Shown piece after piece: positions 55,714-63,773 of a stretch of DNA of 64,000 bases; positions within the stretch are counted from its first letter, which is position 1, and each line of letters opens with the position of its first letter. Under the pieces are notes generated by a model. That model was given only the letters and a program-made list of their open reading frames with translations. It made no database searches and was not told the DNA's origin. The translations under genes and the position numbers were made by a program. The DNA is taken from NCBI RefSeq assembly GCF_001012825.1, contig NZ_LCZJ02000033.1:336139-400138 (forward strand), written 5' to 3'. Source of the DNA: Paenibacillus etheri (lineage in GTDB: Bacteria > Bacillota > Bacilli > Paenibacillales > Paenibacillaceae).

Positions 55714-55962
55714 CTAAAGAGCTGAGACTGTGTTCGGCAGCAGGTCAACTGGCATGCGATCCCATAACTCTCTAATCTCATTAGCCTTAGCAACTACTGA
55801 TGCTTTTTGCTTTGGTGTTAACACTACATCCATGGCCTCTTGATAATGGTTTTCGGCTTTGGTATACGCTCTGGTTTGCAGTACATTCATGTACTTCCAA
55901 AACTTATCGTTGCTCAAGGATTTAATTCGTTGGAAGTATCTACGCCGTTCTGTTTCAGTCAT
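55714..55962 (-). CDS. Hypothetical phage-type protein, 82 residues, possibly truncated
   Basis: This 82-residue, charged, helical protein starts TETERRRYFQRIKSLSNDKFWKYM. It contains VVLTPKQKASVVAKANEIR. The stop codon separates it from a dUTPase-like frame in the same register, so it may be the N-terminal part of a longer protein cut by a nonsense mutation. No clear family. Confidence 0.5.
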   Translation of the reverse strand: MTETERRRYFQRIKSLSNDKFWKYMNVLQTRAYTKAENHYQEAMDVVLTPKQKASVVAKANEIRELWDRMPVDLLPNTVSAL

Positions 55963-55992
55963 TCAACTAATCATTTCACGTTGTTATATGAA

Positions 55993-56315
55993 TTATCTAA
56001 TCTTCAAATCGGTCATTCGGATGGAAAGATCCTGAGCAGCATAGCCATTAAGAGCATCAGTAAACATCGCAGTAAAGATATTCAAATCCTTAGTTTCAAA
56101 CGACTCCAGCAATCTAAGCTCCTTTGCTCGAAGCTCCCGACCGGCTGCCGTTGCGATTAGATCCGCTATAGGTTCAATCTGCTATAGTCGTTCTTCCTTC
56201 GCTTTTTCCAACTCCATCTGCTTATTTAACTTGTGATTGTGTTCGTCCCAATCTTGTTCATCAAATCAGAAGTAATCACCGTGCCGTTCCAGGAAGTAAT
56301 AGACAATGCTGGCAG
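55993..56315 (-). pseudogene. Phage-type protein relic with two in-frame stops
   Basis: The minus strand reads YYFLERHGDYF, TGA, FDEQDWDEHNHKLNKQMELE, KAKEERL, TAG, QIEPIADLIATAAGRELRAKE, then an ordered tail to a stop at 55993. Two nonsense codons break one continuous frame. It is next to the 82-residue gene on the same strand, as in a small phage operon. Family not recognised. Confidence 0.6.
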
Positions 56316-56958
56316 AACTATACTAAGGCTGAAGTAGCGAAGCTCTTACTTGCAATGTACAGGCTCCCTGTGCGGTGGAGGCTTACTTTACTGGGTAATG
56401 CTCGGAGGCTTTAGACGAGGAGAATTCTTAGCTGTAGAATTGACTGAATATAGATTATCTTCAATCGAGAATTTACATTGAGAAACAAATCACCATAGAT
56501 CAGGACGGAAAAAAAGTTGAAAGCGAGGTTAAGACAATCGAATCCGAGGGCTGGGTAGGGTACCAATGCCTAGATGGTATATAAACGAGCTCAAACGATA
56601 CGAGAGGCAATGGAAAAAAGAGAGGATGCTCTGTAGAGTGTGGTTGGCAGAAGAAGGTAAGCAGTATCTCTTCCAAAGTGGCACAGGGGTTATGTATTAT
56701 CCAAGTACAGCAACCAATACATGGTCCAAATTCTTAAAGAAGAACAAATTTCCCCATGTCAAGCTTCACGGACTCCGGCATACTGCGGCAACACTGCTTC
56801 GAGAACATGGAGCCGATCAGAGAAATATTCAGAAGTTTTTGCGTCATGCAAAGATGGAGACAACAGATCGGTACACCCACGAGGCAGAAACCGTCAGTCG
56901 CGCATTGATCGCACCTCTTGAAGCTATGGGTCCAAGACTGCCGAAATTTGCCCCATGA
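56290..56958 (+). pseudogene. Tyrosine recombinase (phage integrase), broken
   Basis: The catalytic half is readable: GGFRRGEFLAVEL (first catalytic Arg region) then, after frameshifts near 56450 and 56560, HGLRHTAATLLREHGAD (HxxR), RHAKMETTDRYTH (His and nucleophile Tyr). A clean frame of 130 residues runs 56566-56958. The N-terminal arm-binding part is missing. It points to the tRNA-Gly gene 80 bp away, as expected for the integrase of an element inserted there. Confidence 0.85.
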
Positions 56959-56995
56959 TTCTATTGTCACTTGGCGTATGTCGAAAAGTAAACAA

Positions 56996-57023
56996 ACAAA
57001 AAACCCTTGCAGGGCAAGGGTTA
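56996..57023 (-). terminator. tRNA-Gly terminator supplied by the element
   Basis: On the minus strand AACCCTTGC/GCAAGGGTT plus TTTTTTG follows the CCA end of the tRNA. It resembles, but is not identical to, the chromosomal one at 53652. Confidence 0.75.
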
Positions 57024-57037
57024 CGATATTAAATCAG

Positions 57038-57088
57038 TATGGAGCGGGTGATGGGAATCGAACCCACGCTATCAGCTTGGAAGGCTGA
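57038..57088 (-). repeat. Attachment-site repeat inside the intact tRNA-Gly
   Basis: The second copy of the 51-bp direct repeat, identical to 53691-53741, covering the 3' half of the tRNA gene. The identity ends at the anticodon stem, where the tRNA 5' half continues only in this copy. Confidence 0.9.
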
Positions 57089-57113
57089 AGTTCTACCATT
57101 GAACTACACCCGC
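57040..57113 (-). tRNA. tRNA-Gly (anticodon TCC)
   Basis: 74 nt including encoded CCA. The acceptor GCGGGTG pairs with CACCCGC, the D-arm has GTTC/GAAC around AATGGTA, the anticodon loop is CTTCCAA (TCC), and the T-arm has TGGGTTCGATTCCCA. All arms close correctly. Its 3' half serves as the integration site. Confidence 0.97.
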
Positions 57114-57177
57114 ATTAGAAAGTGAGTACAAGAAGTATTGTATCACCCCCACTAATAAAAATCAATACTTTTTTGTT

Positions 57178-57268
57178 CAAGCATAAACGCCTTCGGCGTC
57201 CTTATAAGGACGGTAAGCGTTTAAGCGAGAAATATAAGACATAAAGTATGGTGTAAAACTTATATTTT
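57178..57268 (+). repeat. Structured intergenic repeat, copy 2
   Basis: Nearly identical to 48706-48806 over its first 85 bp, including the GTCCTTATAAGGAC palindrome and the AAATATAAG/CTTATATTT stem. It ends at the stop codon of the GGDEF-EAL gene. Confidence 0.82.
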
Positions 57269-59393
57269 AGAAGGAAGTGCCGAGAGGCGCCTTTTTCAAA
57301 AAAGACGTCTCAAATTCTGCCGCTTGAATAGGTTTACTGAACAAAAATCCTTGAGCTTCATGGCAATGCTGCTCACGCAAAAACTGCAGCTGCTCCTTGT
57401 TCTCCACCCCTTCTGCTGTAACCTTAAGCTTCAAATGATGCGCCATAGAAGTAATCGTGGAGACTATAGCAGCATTATTACTATCCTCCATCACTTCGGA
57501 GACAAACGATCTGTCAATCTTCAGCCTATCGATCGGCATATTCTTCAAATAATGCAATGAACTATAACCTGTACCAAAATCATCGATGCTAATAAATACA
57601 CCTAGATCTTTCAAACGCTTCAGCTGATCAAAAGCCGTTTCTTTATCTAAGGTCATACTCTCTGTAATTTCAAGATCGACATAACATGGATCCAATCCAA
57701 TATCAGTCAAAATGGAATGAATCTTACCTGCTAAGTTCGGCTGAAGGAATTGATGCATAGATAAGTTGATGGAGACGCATAACGGCTGGTAGCCTGCTAG
57801 CTGCCACTGTTTATTTTGCAGACACGCCGTCTTCAGTACCCATTCCCCAATCGGAACAATCAACCCGCTATCCTCAGCTAGTGGGATAAACTCATTAGGT
57901 GAGACGATACCACGCTTAGGATGATTCCAGCGCAATAAAGCTTCCATTCCTACAATTTCTTCCGTCTCCAGCTGCACTTTTGGCTGATATACGAGATAGA
58001 ACTCATCACGTTCAAGCGCTCTTCGAAGATCATTTTCCAGCTTCAGACGTTCCTTTGCCTTCATCTGCATGGCTGGGATATAACGGCGAATCTCCACTCC
58101 CTGTTCCTTCGCATTATGAACCGCAGTATCCGCATTTTGAATGAGATGCTCAGCAGTTTCCCCGTCACCAGGATAAATGCTCATCCCCAAACTGAGCGAG
58201 ATATGGTACTCTCCAGATTCTATATTAACGGGTGCTTCAAATAATCTAAGCAACGCTGTAGCCCGGGCCAAGCATTCTCCAAGAGTCGCTCTATCTGTCA
58301 TTAGAAAAGCAAACTCATCTGCCCCCATACTATACAGCTCTTCACTGGGTCTAGCCTCATTACTAAGCCGCTCAGACACCAATTTCAATAAAAGGTCTCC
58401 GGCATAATGACCTAAAGAGTCATTTATATTCTTAAAATGATTAATATTCATAATAGCCAAAGCTGAGAATTGATCATCCGTGTCCGTCTCTCCGGCATCA
58501 ATCATTTCTTCTACACGCTGTGTCAGACGACGTCTATTCGGAAGTCCTGTTAAATCATCATGATACGCCAAATAATTAATCCGTTCTTCGGCCAACTGCT
58601 TCTCGTAAAATGGCTCTTCAATCGTCAAGCGATACACGCCGGTAAGCAACTGGTAATATGCAACTCCGCTACATAACATCCCAAAGAGATTATCAATATT
58701 TCCGCCACTTATGGGAGTCATAAAAAAAGCCTGTCCTAGCGAGAAAAAGATAAGTGCCCGAATAATAACAAGCAGCGAGGCTGACTTTTCATTATTCCCA
58801 GGAAAAACGATGACAGCAACACCTGCTAAGTAAACAAAAAGAACTGCCAAATCAACGAATTGTTTAAGTGTACTCATCCACAGCTTAGTAAATAAATCTG
58901 GCACTGCCGAATGGATAAATATAAATAATGCGATAAAGAGCACAATTAACATGAAGGCGATTCTGAATACATTTCTTTTTTCGGTAACGGTCACAGGTTT
59001 ATCTTCTCTACTGAAAATAAACAATATACCCAGCCCGCTGGATAGTCGCGAAAAGGTAAGCAGCCACCTTGATTCCTCAGGAGTTATAAACGATGAAATC
59101 AATGGAAATGCTACAAAGCCAAGTGTATGCAAGAAATCAATAATACATATTCCACCAAAAAGAGCAGCGACATATAATCTACCTTTAGATAGTCTGCTAG
59201 AGAAGAACAACCAGCCCTGTGCAAATATTGCAAATCCAAAAGCAACGGTACAACAGCCGACAATGAGGTAGAGTGCAGAAATAATATCCCAATTGTCCAA
59301 TCGGTTTAGCGATGTATGGAAAATTTGAATGAATAGGAACAGTAAGGCTCCTATAATGGCCGCTTGAATTGTCTTTTTCTCTTCTTGTCTCAT
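57267..59393 (-). CDS. Membrane GGDEF-EAL protein (c-di-GMP phosphodiesterase likely)
   Basis: A 708-residue protein with about seven N-terminal membrane segments (1-250, MASE-type sensor; FLHTLGFVAFP lies in it). GGDEF domain 270-430: its signature reads SMGADEFAF, where the second Gly is Ala, so cyclase activity is doubtful. EAL domain 440-695: EALLRW near 483, ITESM, IDDFGTGYSSLHYLK near 607, AEGVE and QGFLFSKP are intact, so it should cleave c-di-GMP. It stands alone, flanked on both sides by copies of the intergenic repeat. Confidence 0.92.
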   Translation of the reverse strand: MRQEEKKTIQAAIIGALLFLFIQIFHTSLNRLDNWDIISALYLIVGCCTVAFGFAIFAQGWLFFSSRLSKGRLYVAALFGGICIIDFLHTLGFVAFPLISSFITPEESRWLLTFSRLSSGLGILFIFSREDKPVTVTEKRNVFRIAFMLIVLFIALFIFIHSAVPDLFTKLWMSTLKQFVDLAVLFVYLAGVAVIVFPGNNEKSASLLVIIRALIFFSLGQAFFMTPISGGNIDNLFGMLCSGVAYYQLLTGVYRLTIEEPFYEKQLAEERINYLAYHDDLTGLPNRRRLTQRVEEMIDAGETDTDDQFSALAIMNINHFKNINDSLGHYAGDLLLKLVSERLSNEARPSEELYSMGADEFAFLMTDRATLGECLARATALLRLFEAPVNIESGEYHISLSLGMSIYPGDGETAEHLIQNADTAVHNAKEQGVEIRRYIPAMQMKAKERLKLENDLRRALERDEFYLVYQPKVQLETEEIVGMEALLRWNHPKRGIVSPNEFIPLAEDSGLIVPIGEWVLKTACLQNKQWQLAGYQPLCVSINLSMHQFLQPNLAGKIHSILTDIGLDPCYVDLEITESMTLDKETAFDQLKRLKDLGVFISIDDFGTGYSSLHYLKNMPIDRLKIDRSFVSEVMEDSNNAAIVSTITSMAHHLKLKVTAEGVENKEQLQFLREQHCHEAQGFLFSKPIQAAEFETSFLKKAPLGTSF

Positions 59394-59567
59394 GAGTCCC
59401 TCGCGTCTGAAAATGATGTCGATTAATAAGCAACTATGTATAGTCTTGTCCTATGTATAAATATCGGCTAGATCGGTCTTTAAAGTTACATTTCTTTTGT
59501 GAGGTAGTATTTTTATAGCGATTATTCATAAATCTTGCATAAATATAAACCATTTTCTTCAAGCAGG

Positions 59568-59660
59568 CAAGCATAAATACCTCCAGCTCTTTTATAAGGA
59601 CAGTAAGCGTTTTAGCGAAAAATATAAGAATAATTAATCAGAGAAACTTATAGAATTTTT
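59568..59660 (+). repeat. Structured intergenic repeat, copy 3 (diverged)
   Basis: Starts CAAGCATAAATACC and keeps TTTTATAAGGACAGTAAGCG and the AAAAATATAAG/CTTATAGAATTTTT stem, with about one change in five bases against the other copies. The remaining 59394-59567 upstream of the GGDEF-EAL gene holds no other feature. Confidence 0.7.
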
Positions 59661-59666
59661 ATTCAA

Positions 59667-59706
59667 TAAAAAAAAGCACTTCCCCCTACGAACGGGTTCA
59701 GTGCTT
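59667..59706 (-). terminator. Terminator of the aldolase-like gene
   Basis: AAGCACT and AGTGCTT pair over a 19-nt loop; a run of eight T follows on the minus strand. Confidence 0.75.
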
Positions 59707-59719
59707 CTGAACAACAGGT

Positions 59720-60679
59720 TTATTTATTCCCGAAGTTAACCTCTGGTGTTGTAAGCTTATCATAGAAATCAACCGCTTTATCCTTATCCGCCGATGCGCG
59801 AAGCGCCATTGCCGAACGTGGATGTTCATCAAGCGTTCCAGTGATCATGTAAGGAATGATATAGCCCCACTCTTCTTTTTCACGTAAAGGAATCATCAGG
59901 CGTTCAATGATATCAATTACAGGGCGCAAAGTGTAGCGGGTATTCTTCAAATGAGTCACTAGCAGCTCTGTAGGGCAGTTACCCGCAGCACGTCCCATTC
60001 CATAACAGGAAGCGTCCAGCAGCTCTACACCTTTCTCAGCAGCAATCAACGTATTGGAGAACGCCAGTTGAAGATTATTGTGGGTATGTACGCCCAGGCG
60101 TTTGTTAGGCAAATGAGTTTTGAACTTCTCCACTAAGTAATTGATGTCATTGTGATCTAGACTACCGTATGAATCCACAATATATACCACATCAACTACA
60201 CTCTCACGAATCATTTCGAAAGCTTCTAATAATTCATTCTCCATTACATTCGACAAAGCCATAATGTTGATCGTTGTCTCATAGCCTAGATCATGGAAGG
60301 TTTGTACCAGCTGCAAAGCTTTCTCCACATCTTTGCTGTAGCAAGCCACACGAATCAGATCCAGCATACTTTCGCTGCGAGGTAAAATATCGTTCTCATC
60401 CACACGACCGATATCAACCAAAGCGGAAAGCTTTGTATGACCCTTTTGCGGGATAACTTTACGTAAGAAATCATCGTTCAGAAAACGCCAAGGTCCAGCA
60501 CCTTCTGCTCCTTTGAGCAGTTTAGGGGAATTTTTATAACCGATTTCCATATAGTCAACACCAGCCTCATTCAAGCCGGCATACAAAGTTTGCACAAATT
60601 CCACGCTGAAATCCCAGTTGTTAACGAGCCCCCCATCGCGAATGGTGCAGTCAACAATCTTACATTGATTAGTCTTCAT
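59720..60679 (-). CDS. HMGL-like aldolase (DRE-TIM family)
   Basis: This 319-residue TIM-barrel protein begins IVDCTIRDGGLVNNWDFS, the divalent metal and catalytic Arg/Asp motif of the HMG-CoA lyase/homocitrate synthase family. VHTHNNLQLAFSNTL carries the metal-ligand His pair, and GMGRAAGNCPTEL is the Gly-rich loop with Cys. It resembles 4-hydroxy-2-oxovalerate aldolase, but no pathway partner is near. GGGGGATAATT precedes the ATG. Confidence 0.85.
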   Translation of the reverse strand: MKTNQCKIVDCTIRDGGLVNNWDFSVEFVQTLYAGLNEAGVDYMEIGYKNSPKLLKGAEGAGPWRFLNDDFLRKVIPQKGHTKLSALVDIGRVDENDILPRSESMLDLIRVACYSKDVEKALQLVQTFHDLGYETTINIMALSNVMENELLEAFEMIRESVVDVVYIVDSYGSLDHNDINYLVEKFKTHLPNKRLGVHTHNNLQLAFSNTLIAAEKGVELLDASCYGMGRAAGNCPTELLVTHLKNTRYTLRPVIDIIERLMIPLREKEEWGYIIPYMITGTLDEHPRSAMALRASADKDKAVDFYDKLTTPEVNFGNK

Positions 60680-60903
60680 AATTATCCCCCTTCAATTCCT
60701 GCAATCATCGTATCCGCTATTGCAATCATTATAACCTCTAGCATAGCTTTACTATGCAATTTATATCGTTCAATCATACTTTAATGAAGAATAAATTGTA
60801 AAGGTATTTCGCCTTTAGCACTTTAAAGTAATTACCACAGTAAGTCAGAGACAAATGTCACAGTATACAAACACTTAAAAATGCTACATTACAAGAAAAT
60901 GAT

Positions 60904-60918
60904 TGAGATTGATTATCA
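60904..60918 (+). promoter_or_regulatory. Fur box upstream of feoAB
   Basis: TGAGATTGATTATCA matches the 15-bp Bacillus Fur consensus TGATAATnATTATCA at all but two positions. It lies 22 nt before the feoA start and would shut the locus off when iron is plentiful. Confidence 0.75.
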
Positions 60919-60939
60919 GTCTCTTTTGGGGGGATTACA

Positions 60940-61185
60940 ATAGCTACTTCTACCTGCTGTTCCTTACTGCAATTACAAACTGGTGCTGCTGGATATATTC
61001 ATAAAATAGAAGGAATAAACCCTATTCTACGCCGTCGTCTTGCTGATCTAGGAGTGTCAGAGGGTGTAAACATCCGTCTTAAAGGAAAGGGACCTTTTTG
61101 GGGACCGATTACGCTGGAATGTAACGGACAGTTGTTCGCCATCCGCCGAAAAGAAGCTTCCTTAATTGAGGTGAACATGTCTTGA
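60940..61185 (+). CDS. feoA: Ferrous iron transport protein FeoA, apparent ATA start
   Basis: This is an 81-residue SH3-like protein: TGAAGYIHKIEGINPILRRR and LADLGVSEGV then a beta-rich end. It assists FeoB. The frame has no ATG, GTG or TTG between an in-frame stop (TGA at 60910) and the conserved body. ATA at 60940 sits 6 nt after GGGGGG, the right spacing for a start. ATT or ATA starts are rare but known; a sequence error is the alternative. Its stop overlaps the feoB start. Confidence 0.85.
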   Translation: MATSTCCSLLQLQTGAAGYIHKIEGINPILRRRLADLGVSEGVNIRLKGKGPFWGPITLECNGQLFAIRRKEASLIEVNMS

Positions 61186-63194
61186 GTTCTATAGCACTTG
61201 TGGGCAATCCCAATACAGGTAAGACCTCTCTCTTCAATACCTTAACGACTTCATACGAATATGTTGGTAACTGGTCAGGGGTTACGGTTGAGAAGAAGAT
61301 CGGAAATCTGAAGAACGGGGCAGGCAAGCTCATAGATTTACCCGGCATCTATTCTCTTCACCCACTCTCCCGCGATGAAGGGGTAGCAGCCCAATATCTG
61401 ATAGAAGAATCACCAGAAGCATTAATTAATATCGTGGATGCATCCCAGCTGGAACGTAATCTGCTGCTCACGCTTCAACTACTTGAGTATGGCAAACCTA
61501 CTGTACTCGGTCTTAATATGATTGATGTCGCTAATGCGCGTGGTATTCGTATTAATCAAACCATTTTACAATCAAGACTGGGTGTAACGGTCCTCCCTCT
61601 TATAGCAAGAACCGGTAAAGGCAGCGTACAGATGCTCAGCATCCTAGAGAAATCGTCAGCGATTCCTGCTGTAAAGTTCAAGCTGAATTATGGTGAGGTA
61701 GTCGAACGAGCAATATCTTCTATAGAAAAGGAATTACGTTCTATAAAAGATCTTCCCAATCATCGTTGGGTCGCTCTACAGCTAATGGAGCAGAATCCGG
61801 TGATACTTCAGTTCCTGAAGTCGCGTAAAGATGTTACGGGGCTGCTGAATATCTGTGAATCCTGCCAGAGTGAGCTACAAATCAAAAAACTCGCCCTGAC
61901 TCTTCCGCAATGGATTCGCTCGAACCGCATGGATTATATTCGCAATATTTGTGTCGAAGTACTCGATACGACAGCTCAGAAACCCCATAACTTAACTGAA
62001 AGATTAGATTCGGTATTGACTCATCGCTTTTTGGGACTGCCCTTATTCATAATCTTTATGTATGCTCTCTTTAAGACTACATTTGACTGGGTTGGCGGAC
62101 CCCTATCGGATATCTTAGATGGCCTGATATCCGGCCCTATTAGTGAAGGAACGAACTCACTGCTTCAGACCATTGGAGCTTCCGGCTTCACACATGCTTT
62201 GATCGTGGATGGTATCATCGGCGGTGTAGGCGGCGTACTGGTCTTTGTTCCGCAGATCTTCATTCTCTTCCTGATCATTTCCTTCTTAGAGGATTCAGGA
62301 TACATGGCTCGGGTTTGCTTATTAATGGACAGCACGATGGAACGTATGGGACTTAACGGAAAAGCATTTATTCCTTTCATCATTGGCTTTGGTTGCAATG
62401 TACCGGCGATTATGGCAGCGCGAAGTATCGAGCAGCCCAAAGACCGTATGCTGACAACCCTGTTAATGCCGCTAATGTCCTGTTCAGCGAGATTACCTGT
62501 TTATGCATTATTCGCAGTTGTATTCTTCCCTGAGCAACAAGCATTTGCCGTTCTCTCTATGTATGTCATGGGTATTGTATTTGCACTAATTCTTTGTAAG
62601 GTATTCTCTAAATACTTATTCAAAAATGACTCCTCTGTCTTCATTATCGAACTCCCTCCTTACCGTATGCCGCAGATCAAGACCTTATCGCGCAGCACTT
62701 GGGAGAAGGGCAAAGGATTCCTTCGTAAAGCGGGAACGATTATTCTAGCTGGATCGGCTATTATTTGGTTTATGTCTTATGCCGGTCCCGGCGGATTCGA
62801 TGTAGAGATGGATCATAGCTTCCTAGCTAAATTCGGAGGTATGATTGCACCACTACTGGAACCGCTTGGCTTCGGAACGTGGCAGGCCGGCTCTACCTTG
62901 GTTCCAGGATTTTTAGCTAAAGAGGTTGTTGTGTCTACAATGAATATCATCTATCACGCACCAGATACCACAGGATTAGAGAATCAAATTTCACAAGTCT
63001 TTACACCGCTTAGTGCAATCAGCTTTATGGCCTTTATCCTGTTATATATTCCTTGTCTGGCCACTGTAGGGGTTATCAAAAAGGAAACAGCCTCATGGAA
63101 ATGGACCTTCTTCTCTATTGGCTATTCTCTTGCTCTGGCGTATATCGTATCTTTTGTTATTTTCCAAGGTGGACGATTATTAGGCTGGTCGTAG
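61182..63194 (+). CDS. feoB: Ferrous iron transporter FeoB
   Basis: This is a 670-residue protein. The N-terminal GTPase domain has G1 GNPNTGKTS, G3 DLPGIYSL and G4 NMID, followed by the S-domain (about 170-270). The membrane domain follows with Gate motifs (PFIIGFGCNVPAIMA, LMSCSARLPVYALF). It imports ferrous iron. The start is TTG at 61182, overlapping feoA, with GAGGTG 8 nt upstream. Confidence 0.95.
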   Translation: MSSIALVGNPNTGKTSLFNTLTTSYEYVGNWSGVTVEKKIGNLKNGAGKLIDLPGIYSLHPLSRDEGVAAQYLIEESPEALINIVDASQLERNLLLTLQLLEYGKPTVLGLNMIDVANARGIRINQTILQSRLGVTVLPLIARTGKGSVQMLSILEKSSAIPAVKFKLNYGEVVERAISSIEKELRSIKDLPNHRWVALQLMEQNPVILQFLKSRKDVTGLLNICESCQSELQIKKLALTLPQWIRSNRMDYIRNICVEVLDTTAQKPHNLTERLDSVLTHRFLGLPLFIIFMYALFKTTFDWVGGPLSDILDGLISGPISEGTNSLLQTIGASGFTHALIVDGIIGGVGGVLVFVPQIFILFLIISFLEDSGYMARVCLLMDSTMERMGLNGKAFIPFIIGFGCNVPAIMAARSIEQPKDRMLTTLLMPLMSCSARLPVYALFAVVFFPEQQAFAVLSMYVMGIVFALILCKVFSKYLFKNDSSVFIIELPPYRMPQIKTLSRSTWEKGKGFLRKAGTIILAGSAIIWFMSYAGPGGFDVEMDHSFLAKFGGMIAPLLEPLGFGTWQAGSTLVPGFLAKEVVVSTMNIIYHAPDTTGLENQISQVFTPLSAISFMAFILLYIPCLATVGVIKKETASWKWTFFSIGYSLALAYIVSFVIFQGGRLLGWS

Positions 63195-63238
63195 AACTTG
63201 CAATTTGCAGATTCTCATAATGAAAGTGAGGCACCATA

Positions 63239-63418
63239 ATGATAAATGTTCTAATCATCACTCTGATCTTCGGTTATTCAGGCTGGATCATCTATCGACA
63301 TGTGAAAAAGGGTAAACAAGGCGCTTGCGCTGGCTGTGATAAGGGTAAGAGCTGCTCAGCAGCGACTTTAGATTCCCCCCTCTCCAGCTGCTCAACACCT
63401 GTTAACAAGAAGAAGTAG
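63239..63418 (+). CDS. FeoB-associated Cys-rich membrane protein
   Basis: This 59-residue protein has one N-terminal membrane segment (NVLIITLIFGYSGWIIY) and then a Lys/Cys-rich tail, CAGCDKGKSC and one more Cys. This is the small family found directly after feoB in Firmicutes, thought to work with FeoB as a FeoC-like partner. AAAGTGAGG is 7 nt before ATG. It is 45 nt after feoB on the same strand. Confidence 0.8.
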   Translation: MINVLIITLIFGYSGWIIYRHVKKGKQGACAGCDKGKSCSAATLDSPLSSCSTPVNKKK

Positions 63419-63521
63419 GCTTGTACTATCAGTTATATGTAAAGGTTTATAGTTTAGCTTTCATTGCTTTCGGGTATGTTTGTTATAAGCAACTACAGAC
63501 TATACCAAGGAGGTAATCACT

Positions 63522-63668
63522 ATGAACACAAAAAAAACATTTTTGACAACAGCCGCATTGGGAGTAGCCTATTTACTGAAGAATAAGGGAACCCGCGATA
63601 AAATTATGAACAGTATTCAATCCTTTACTTCTCAATCGAAGGCTAAAAAATCCAGTGGCACTATTTAA
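63522..63668 (+). CDS. Small hypothetical protein, 48 residues
   Basis: AAGGAGG stands 8 nt before ATG. The product begins NTKKTFLTTAALGVAYLL, a short hydrophobic segment, and ends in a Lys/Ser-rich tail. It is like small membrane-associated proteins of Bacilli. It shares the terminator at 63693. Confidence 0.6.
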   Translation: MNTKKTFLTTAALGVAYLLKNKGTRDKIMNSIQSFTSQSKAKKSSGTI

Positions 63669-63692
63669 CTCTTATCATTCTTACAAAAGCAA

Positions 63693-63750
63693 AGAAACCT
63701 CGCCTTAGGGAATGGGTATCATACATCCATTGTCCTGAGGCGAGGTTTCT
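63693..63750 (+). terminator. Bidirectional terminator
   Basis: AGAAACCTCGCCT pairs with AGGCGAGGTTTCT (13 bp) around a loop with a CATC/GATG sub-stem. It separates the feo-side genes from the minus-strand aminopeptidase gene. Confidence 0.85.
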
Positions 63751-63773
63751 ATTTGTTGTTTATGAAGAGCTAA

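Noticed and set aside
48706..59660. CRISPR array interpretation of the repeated palindromic sequences
   Set aside because: Only three copies many kilobases apart, no short regular spacers and no cas genes.
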